This document shows positions 15,048 to 20,229 of a stretch of DNA of 20,229 bases, piece after piece. Origin of the DNA: Akkermansiaceae bacterium UBA5688 (GTDB taxonomy: Bacteria; Verrucomicrobiota; Verrucomicrobiia; Verrucomicrobiales; Akkermansiaceae). How positions within the stretch are numbered: the first letter of the stretch is position 1; every line of letters begins with the position of its first letter. The notes below the pieces were generated by a model that worked only from the letters and a program-made list of their open reading frames with translations, did not search any database and was not told the DNA's origin. The translations under genes and the position numbers were made by a program. The stretch lies in assembly GCA_002420315.1 (NCBI GenBank), contig DIHU01000127.1, forward strand, positions 1 through 20,229, written 5' to 3'.

Positions 15048-15464
15048 ATGATAGTTGACCAAGTGAAACCTGTTTCTCGTTTGAAATCTTCTTATGAGTC
15101 CTTGGTAGCTCGTTTCCCCCCACGAGTCATTCGTTCTCATGAGTCCTATTTGAAAACTCTATGTCATATTAAATCATTCAAAGAGCCATTACGGAAACTC
15201 ACCGCGGACGAGCTAGATTATCTCTCATTACTGCACCTTTTAGTAAAGCGATATGAGGGACCAGAAGAAAAACCGCGGGCTGTTGAGTATCTCAAGAAAC
15301 TTCTGGAAGAGCATAAATTGCGGATTAAGGACCTTTCAGAAATTTTAGGAAAGTCCCCGCCTCTTTGCTCAATGATCTTGAATGGTCAGAGGGCGATCAC
15401 TCGGCAGCATGCGATGCGTCTTGGTAGGTATTTTGGACGCGGTCCGGATCTGTTTCTGATGTGA
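15048..15464 (+). CDS. HigA-like helix-turn-helix (XRE-type) regulator
   Basis: Small DNA-binding protein of 138 aa in the style of COG5499 HigA antitoxin-like regulators. A helical N-terminal part (SYESLVARFPPRVIRSHESY, then LTADELDYLSLLHLLVKRYE at 51-70, which in this family precedes the HTH) leads to VEYLKKLLEEHKLRIKDLSE (79-98). Then come ILGKSPPLCSMILNGQRAIT (99-118) and HAMRLGRYFGRGPDLFL. The HTH is complete, with the usual 'LN/SGxRxIT..HA..L...F...p..Fl' ending. Antitoxins of this group normally sit right after a HigB RNase gene. The 114 bp upstream carry no toxin frame, and the next gene is DUF6607. It therefore more likely serves as a stand-alone transcription factor, possibly for the uptake locus, with the 11-bp direct repeats as an operator candidate. 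Confidence 0.85.
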   Translation: MIVDQVKPVSRLKSSYESLVARFPPRVIRSHESYLKTLCHIKSFKEPLRKLTADELDYLSLLHLLVKRYEGPEEKPRAVEYLKKLLEEHKLRIKDLSEILGKSPPLCSMILNGQRAITRQHAMRLGRYFGRGPDLFLM

Positions 15465-15547
15465 TCGGTGTTAATTAGACGCAAAAATCCGACAAGGGAT
15501 CGCGAGTGAAAGGGAAATGAAAAACGTAGGGTTCGCCAGTCCAATAA

Positions 15548-16480
15548 ATGAAAATATTCCTGACTTTTGTATCTACGGTAATTACTTGCATTTTTGCGCT
15601 CGCAGAATCACAGAAGTTCTCACAAGATCGTGCTGCAATTCTCGCAATGTCTGGGGCATTTGAGGTTGAGTTCAATTTTGAAGAAATCGTCTCTTTAGAT
15701 AAAGGTTATGAACTCAAAAAGCCTTATTTTGCTGATGCTTACGAGCTTGTGAAAGTGGCCGAAGATACGGGCAGGTCGATCTCTCTTCAGCATTTACTGG
15801 TTGTTGAGGGTAAAAATGGTCCGGTTGTTATTAAGCATTGGGGACAAATATGGAAATATGAGGATCATAGAACTTTGAATTATGAAGGTGGCAACACATG
15901 GCTTCCGGTGACTCACACGAATGCGGAGGTCGAGGGGACTTGGACACAGTTTGTGACGCAAGTTGACGAGAGCCCAAGATACAAAGCTTTTGGGGTCTGG
16001 GTTCATGCAGCAAATACTTCGATTTGGACATCTAGACTCTCGACACGTCCCCTTCCACGTCGTGAGTATACAAAGAGAAGTGATTATGATTTGCTCATTG
16101 CTACAAATCGGCACGTCATAACTCCCGAAGGCTGGGTTCACCAACAAGAAAATCGCAAACTTGTTTCTCGAGAGGGAAAGCGAAAATTTCTTTGTATGGA
16201 AACTGGGTTGAATCATTACAGAAGGGTTTCGGACGAAACTTCAAAAGAAGGATTTAAGTTGGCTGAAGCAAAATGGAGCCAAACGCGTGCTTTCTGGGGG
16301 CAGGTGAGGAGTTGCTGGAATAAAGTGATTGCAGATGCCGACAAACCTATTCGTTACGCTTTGATGGTGGATGGGAATCGCTTGATGTCTGAGATTAATG
16401 TTTTGGCAAGGAAGGCCGAGAAGGGCGAAGCGATAGAAAGAGTAGCGATCCGTGAGGTTCTTACCAAATTTCTTCGCTAG
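15548..16480 (+). CDS. DUF6607 family exported protein
   Basis: Exported 310-aa protein with a signal peptide (MKIFLTFVSTVITCIFALAES). The mature sequence shows the conserved strings I associate with DUF6607. RAAILAMSGAFEVEFNFEE (28-46) is followed by ISLQHLLVV (78-86), VVIKHWGQIWKYE (93-105), GTWTQFVTQVDESPRY (130-145), PLPRREYTKRSDYD (168-181) and NRHVITPEGWVHQQEN (187-202). The many Trp, His and Tyr residues in a beta-rich frame could suit binding of an aromatic or metal-containing ligand such as heme; this is inference, as the family has no assigned function that I know. The receptor gene begins 28 bp after its stop, so the two are almost certainly co-transcribed. The region upstream (15465-15547) shows no clear promoter. 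Confidence 0.87.
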   Translation: MKIFLTFVSTVITCIFALAESQKFSQDRAAILAMSGAFEVEFNFEEIVSLDKGYELKKPYFADAYELVKVAEDTGRSISLQHLLVVEGKNGPVVIKHWGQIWKYEDHRTLNYEGGNTWLPVTHTNAEVEGTWTQFVTQVDESPRYKAFGVWVHAANTSIWTSRLSTRPLPRREYTKRSDYDLLIATNRHVITPEGWVHQQENRKLVSREGKRKFLCMETGLNHYRRVSDETSKEGFKLAEAKWSQTRAFWGQVRSCWNKVIADADKPIRYALMVDGNRLMSEINVLARKAEKGEAIERVAIREVLTKFLR

Positions 16481-16508
16481 ACGTATCAGCCCGTCGGTCT
16501 TTTTCTAG

Positions 16509-18677
16509 ATGACTCGGTTTGCTCAATTTCTAGCGATTTATTTCTTCTTCTCCTTTTTTGTTAGAGGGGAAGTGACGGAATTAGGGGAAGTTCAAGTGAC
16601 GGCTAAGGTAATCAAAAATGCTAGATTGCGAGGGAGCACAACCTCGATTGACGCAGAGGATTTGCTCAGTAAGGGCGCAGTGACCTTGCCTGATTCATTG
16701 CAGCGCGAACCCGGAGTTTCAGTTCCGCTCGATATCGCTGGGGTTGATTCTTTGGTGCCTTATCTAGAAGGCGGGAGCAACTCGATCAATATCCGTGGTC
16801 TTGAAGGTAATCGAGTCCAGGTTCTAGTTGATGGTATTGCGCAGCCAGACGACTTTGTGGTAAGATCTTTTCAAGGTTCTGGGGGGCCAGGTCGAATTTA
16901 TTTTGATCCGGCGGTTTTTTCCTCACTTGATCTTTTAAGGACTGCATCGCCGGGAAGTGGCTCATTAGCGGGGACGGTTGCGGGGCAGACTGAAAGTCCA
17001 TTCACGCTTTTAGGTGATTCCTTGATTGGTGAAGCCTTTAGTTCAGCCTTAACATACTCTTCAAATAACCGAAGTTGGAATGAAAGACTCGTTGGTGCTT
17101 GGGGGAATGGCGATCTTGCTTCAAGCATAGTCTATAGTTACCGCCGGGGGCATGAGCTTGAAAATAATAGCGGCATTCCTGCTAATCCAACTGATGCGGA
17201 GGGCCATGCGGCGGTTTGGAAAACTGTGATCCGAAATGGTGGTCTTACCCTAGTGCCGACGGTCGACTTTTTTAGATCAAAAGCTTTTACCGATCTGAAT
17301 AGTATTGAGACTGAATCACTGATTGGGCGAACCATCAATGCGTCAAGTGATTCGGTCAGGAGCCGCTTCAGAGTGAGTCTTGATTTTGATTTTGAACCAG
17401 ACGGTCGAGGATGGTTGGCTGATAAATATACGGGGAAGGTTTATAACCAGACATCTGAGTCAAAAAATCTTAATTTACAGAGTGTTCTAACGCCTTTTGG
17501 AGGGCTTCGTGATCGGGTCAACGATCTTTCATATTACACCAACAGAGCTGGTGTGAATTTAGCTGCTTCAAAAGAGCTTCAGATGCACTCCCTTACCTAT
17601 GAGTATCAGGCAGCCCGGAGCGATGTCTCTGGCTCATTGAATCGTCAGGATGGCCTGACTGCTCCCATCGATTTTCCGAATTTAGCCCCCTCTATTGTTT
17701 GGGATCACTCTCTAAGAATGGCAGATCAAATTAGCTTTGGCGATCGGTGGTCCGTTTCTCCGGCGCTGCGCTTTCAGTATTATCGAGTAAATCCTACCAA
17801 CACTCCAGAATTCCTAGCGCAGACTGCGCTACCGGTCTTCGACGAGGTTGGAAGGTTGATTGGACAGCGGACCATTTCGGCAATTGACTATGAGAATGTA
17901 TTTTTGTCGCCAAGTCTTCTTCTGGAATATGAAAAGACCAATGAACTTTCCTTTTTTGGGAGTTACACTCGAGGCTTCAGAAATCCCACAGCAGAAGAGT
18001 TAGCAGGCGTTTTTGTCCACCCGAATAATCTATCGATATCACTTCCTAATCCAGATCTCAGAGCGGAAGATTCTGACTTATTTGAAGTGGGTTTGCGCCA
18101 TGAGTCCAGCTCATGGAGTTCGCTATTCTCGGTATACTATAATCGTTATGGGAATTTTCTTGAGAGCAATGTTCCAACTGGCGAGGTCATTGACGGTCTC
18201 AATGTGTTGCGAACAGAAAATTCCACGAATACAAAAATTTATGGAGTAGAGCTAAAAACTGAGTGGTCCGATGGTTGTCTGCGACTTGGAGGAACTTTTG
18301 GTTGGTCAGAAGGAGTGAGTGGGACCGCTCCCCTCAATACAGTGGAACCCTGGAAGGCGGTTGCTTGGGCTGGCTTTGCTGGTCCTGAGGAGAATTGGGG
18401 CCTAGAGTTGGTTGGAACTTACGTTGCAGCTAAGACAGAGGCAAAAATCACAGGTGATCTTCCTGCAACGGATGATTTTTTCCTCCTTGATTTAATTGGA
18501 CATTATCACTTTTCGGACAGGATGATCCTGAGAGGTGGTGTACGAAACTTACTAGATCAGGAGTATGTTTTGTGGGCACGCGCCAACCGGGGAAGTGGTC
18601 ACGCAGGAGGTGTAACAAGCGGTATCGACACCCAGCCTGGTATCAACGGTTTCCTTGGATTCGAAATCACTTTCTAA
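16509..18677 (+). CDS. TonB-dependent outer-membrane receptor, heme/hemoglobin type
   Basis: Outer-membrane active-transport receptor of 722 aa, powered by TonB-ExbBD. It has a signal peptide (about 1-20), then a TonB-box-like GEVQVTAK (26-33) and a plug domain. The plug has LPDSLQREPGVSV (60-72), NSINIRGLEGNRVQVLVDGI (91-110) and AQPDDF. A long beta-barrel follows, ending in the terminal Phe of GFEITF. The barrel holds FRNPTAEEL (490-498) and NPDLRAE (514-520) with His504 between them. This corresponds to the FRAP/YRAP and NPDL/NPNL boxes, with the heme-ligating histidine between, of HmuR/HutA-type heme receptors. 'IRGLEGNRV.VLVDGI' is also typical of the hemoglobin/transferrin receptor group. 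The plug has no histidine, unlike HmuR, which uses one. Heme is the best substrate guess, but another iron or cobalt chelate is possible. It is followed by two exported-protein genes. Confidence 0.93.
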   Translation: MTRFAQFLAIYFFFSFFVRGEVTELGEVQVTAKVIKNARLRGSTTSIDAEDLLSKGAVTLPDSLQREPGVSVPLDIAGVDSLVPYLEGGSNSINIRGLEGNRVQVLVDGIAQPDDFVVRSFQGSGGPGRIYFDPAVFSSLDLLRTASPGSGSLAGTVAGQTESPFTLLGDSLIGEAFSSALTYSSNNRSWNERLVGAWGNGDLASSIVYSYRRGHELENNSGIPANPTDAEGHAAVWKTVIRNGGLTLVPTVDFFRSKAFTDLNSIETESLIGRTINASSDSVRSRFRVSLDFDFEPDGRGWLADKYTGKVYNQTSESKNLNLQSVLTPFGGLRDRVNDLSYYTNRAGVNLAASKELQMHSLTYEYQAARSDVSGSLNRQDGLTAPIDFPNLAPSIVWDHSLRMADQISFGDRWSVSPALRFQYYRVNPTNTPEFLAQTALPVFDEVGRLIGQRTISAIDYENVFLSPSLLLEYEKTNELSFFGSYTRGFRNPTAEELAGVFVHPNNLSISLPNPDLRAEDSDLFEVGLRHESSSWSSLFSVYYNRYGNFLESNVPTGEVIDGLNVLRTENSTNTKIYGVELKTEWSDGCLRLGGTFGWSEGVSGTAPLNTVEPWKAVAWAGFAGPEENWGLELVGTYVAAKTEAKITGDLPATDDFFLLDLIGHYHFSDRMILRGGVRNLLDQEYVLWARANRGSGHAGGVTSGIDTQPGINGFLGFEITF

Positions 18678-18751
18678 TATGCAAGTCAGCGTCAGGGAAA
18701 GATAACTCAGCGGCAGCGAGAAAACTAAAGGTGAGACATGTTTTCACACGG

Positions 18752-19525
18752 ATGAAGAAGCTGATATGTTTTCTCACTTTGAGTGCGCCAGTTTTTGGTC
18801 AGCTCATTACTCCTTCTTGGAGAGGTGACGAGGGTACTTCTCATGCTGAATGGGATGTTTTTACCGAGGCAAAGCTTGCTCCAAACTTCCCAGACGTGGC
18901 GGTTGATGAAGATGCAACTCTGACTTGTCGAACTAGTTCTGCCTTTCTGACAAGTGGTCGTAATATCTATAGCTTTCAGGCACCAATATCGATGCAGTTG
19001 GACGATACGACTGGACTTCTTGTGCGAAATATTTTCCTCCAAATTGGCTCATTGGGATCCGAGGTGGATACTGCTGGAATACAGCTAATCGTTGAGGATG
19101 ATATTGGCGATATAAGTGTAATTTCTCCGACCCAATATTTTGTAGGGAGTCAAGAGGAGTTGACTGGTGAATTCGGGGGATTAGGAACTATCTACGGCAT
19201 TCAATGGGATCTACGAGAAAGGCCATTTACAGGAAAGTATACGATTCTTTTTGAAGCAGCTTCGAGTTCTATGAGCCTAGATAGGGTCTCGCTGGATCTT
19301 TCAGAAAATTATTTAGAAGTCACGAAACCAAGACCTCTTAGTATCCAAATTACTGGTGAGGAGGTGACAGTTTCTTGGCTCGGTGGTCGACGCCTTCAGT
19401 CAAGCCAATCATTAGTCGATGGATGGGTTGATGTCCTGGTCGATGAGGGTGTCAACCAAATCATTTTGCCCCTTCAAAAGTCGACAACCTTCTTTCGGCT
19501 TATAGCGGCCAAACCCGCTGAATAA
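18752..19525 (+). CDS. Secreted beta-rich protein of unknown function
   Basis: Exported 257-aa protein with a signal peptide (MKKLICFLTLSAPVFG, cleavage likely before QLITP). The start is taken at ATG 18752; the frame is open upstream but overlaps the receptor gene. The mature part begins WRGDEGTSHAEWDVFTEA (23-40) and continues with alternating strands (SGRNIYSF, VRNIFLQI, IQLIVED). The last 60 residues (QITGEEVTVSWLGGRRLQSS, then SLVDGWVDV and TTFFRL) match the terminal 'VSW.g..LQ.s.sl.gGW ... FFRL' element seen on many secreted Verrucomicrobiota proteins. It has no PEP-CTERM tail. Part of the N-terminal pattern (WD-x-[FW]-x-x-A, then TSxxxxxxxYSF) also appears in the next gene, hinting at shared ancestry. 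The gene begins 74 bp after the receptor stop; partnership with the receptor is inferred from position. Confidence 0.7.
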   Translation: MKKLICFLTLSAPVFGQLITPSWRGDEGTSHAEWDVFTEAKLAPNFPDVAVDEDATLTCRTSSAFLTSGRNIYSFQAPISMQLDDTTGLLVRNIFLQIGSLGSEVDTAGIQLIVEDDIGDISVISPTQYFVGSQEELTGEFGGLGTIYGIQWDLRERPFTGKYTILFEAASSSMSLDRVSLDLSENYLEVTKPRPLSIQITGEEVTVSWLGGRRLQSSQSLVDGWVDVLVDEGVNQIILPLQKSTTFFRLIAAKPAE

Positions 19526-19541
19526 TCTTAAAACCAAAAAA

Positions 19542-20210
19542 ATGAAAAAAATAATCCAATTCGCTATTTTAACTTCTTTGTCTGCACAAGCAGCCACAGT
19601 TTGGCAAACTGCACCTAATGCCCTTGCTTCGGCTTCCTGGGATACTTGGGAATACGCAGCCGGACCGGAACAAACGGGAAGCGGCTCACAAGGGTCGGCA
19701 CAGTCAGCATCCGGAGCGATTATTACATCGAGTAATTTGACGACAAATGTAACCGACGCGTATAGTTTTATAGGCGGATTGGGATCTAATCCAGATACCT
19801 ATTATTTTCATGATGGAGGTGCAACTTGGACCGGCTCGCTCGAACTTTCTGAGCCGGCGAGCTATGTCCGAGTGAGCTATTCGCTTATCGGAGGGCGTGG
19901 AGGTGCGCCTAGTCCCTACAGCGTGGGACCCTCGGTAGAGGGCGCAACAGTAATCAATGCTGGTTCCTATGGGACTAGTAAGGACGGAATTGAAGGGGTC
20001 GTATTCTTCACAGATTTACAGCTTGGTACTTCTGCTACGAAAATTGAGACTAGCTTTGGAGATACGATTTTTCCGGGGTTCCCCGGGAGTTTTAATTCAG
20101 TGGATGGTGTTCAAATCTGTGTTTTTAACTCGGAGCCAGTTCCTGAACCCACTTCAACGGCCCTTGCCTTATTGGGTGTTTTATTTGTCCTTCGGAGGAA
20201 GCGACCATAA
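19542..20210 (+). CDS. PEP-CTERM sorting domain protein (exosortase substrate)
   Basis: Exported 222-aa protein with a short signal peptide (MKKIIQFAILTSLSAQA, cleavage before ATV). It ends in a textbook PEP-CTERM tail: VPEPTSTALALLGVLFVLRRKRP in outline, with PEP at 201-203, a hydrophobic helix, then RRKR. The mature part is rich in Gly, Ser and Thr, with WDTWEYAAG (33-41) and TSSNLTTNVTDAYSF (62-76), then beta-strand-like SYVRVSYSLIGG. No catalytic motif is visible. It starts 16 bp after the previous gene, so it is the last visible member of the receptor operon. In this context it could be a surface-exposed ligand-capturing or scaffold protein processed by exosortase. That role is inference, and nothing in the sequence shows ligand binding. 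Confidence 0.8.
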   Translation: MKKIIQFAILTSLSAQAATVWQTAPNALASASWDTWEYAAGPEQTGSGSQGSAQSASGAIITSSNLTTNVTDAYSFIGGLGSNPDTYYFHDGGATWTGSLELSEPASYVRVSYSLIGGRGGAPSPYSVGPSVEGATVINAGSYGTSKDGIEGVVFFTDLQLGTSATKIETSFGDTIFPGFPGSFNSVDGVQICVFNSEPVPEPTSTALALLGVLFVLRRKRP

Positions 20211-20229
20211 CGTGTTTTGTTGAGGCGGG

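Noticed and set aside
17304..17318. Partial match to the operator palindrome (ATTGAGACTGAAT) in the receptor gene
   Set aside because: It is inside coding sequence with a mismatched arm, and most likely chance.
18572..18751. Upstream extension of the secreted-protein frame
   Set aside because: It overlaps the receptor coding sequence and would bury the signal peptide that starts at 18752.
1..20229. CRISPR arrays, insertion sequences, prophage or attachment sites
   Set aside because: No spaced repeat array, transposase, integrase or phage gene was seen; the lone tRNA-Leu is not flanked by a repeated 3' end or an integrase.
1..20229. parS site for ParB
   Set aside because: No sequence close to the 16-bp consensus was found on reading; a partial GTGAAAC near 15063 lacks the second arm.

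Overview
The window looks like chromosomal DNA of a Verrucomicrobiota-type bacterium. The pointers are two proteins with PEP-CTERM exosortase sorting tails, a secreted protein ending in the 'LQxSxSLxxGW ... FFRL' style common in that phylum, a bacterial SET-domain protein, few clear Shine-Dalgarno sites, and many lipoprotein signals. The phylum assignment is inference from gene content; no rRNA or marker alignment was possible.

Left part (1-9041), mostly housekeeping and envelope genes. On the minus strand lie a rhomboid protease and mazG (2 bp apart; mazG runs off the left edge). Divergent from them is rsgA, which converges on a Gly/Trp-rich SmpA/OmlA-like lipoprotein. A minus-strand pair follows: parB, then a lipoprotein of the glutaminyl cyclase/M28 type 4 bp downstream. 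Divergent from parB is a probable lipoprotein gene followed by a SET-domain methyltransferase-like gene. Next are a secreted protein with a thioredoxin fold but no CxxC, and a convergent, slightly overlapping DUF58 membrane protein.

Middle (9042-12501). A tRNA-Leu(UAA) is followed by an alpha/beta-hydrolase lipoprotein, a CvpA-like four-helix membrane protein, and a TIM-barrel sugar isomerase/epimerase. The last two are on the minus strand. The 251 bp between the isomerase and the AraC-type regulator hold a promoter-like element with two identical 13-bp palindromes exactly 21 bp apart.

Right part (12502-20210), all plus strand and more A+T-rich to the eye. In order: an AraC-family regulator, a PEP-CTERM protein, a protein whose C-terminal half resembles one half of the HmuS/HemS heme-handling fold, a HigA-like helix-turn-helix protein, a DUF6607 periplasmic protein, a TonB-dependent receptor of the heme/hemoglobin type (FRNP and NPDL boxes with a histidine between), a secreted protein and a second PEP-CTERM protein. 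My reading is an iron/heme acquisition locus whose accessory surface proteins are handled by the exosortase system. The receptor class is well supported; the heme substrate and the role of the exported proteins are inference. No exosortase, TonB/ExbBD or heme ABC transporter gene is in the window.
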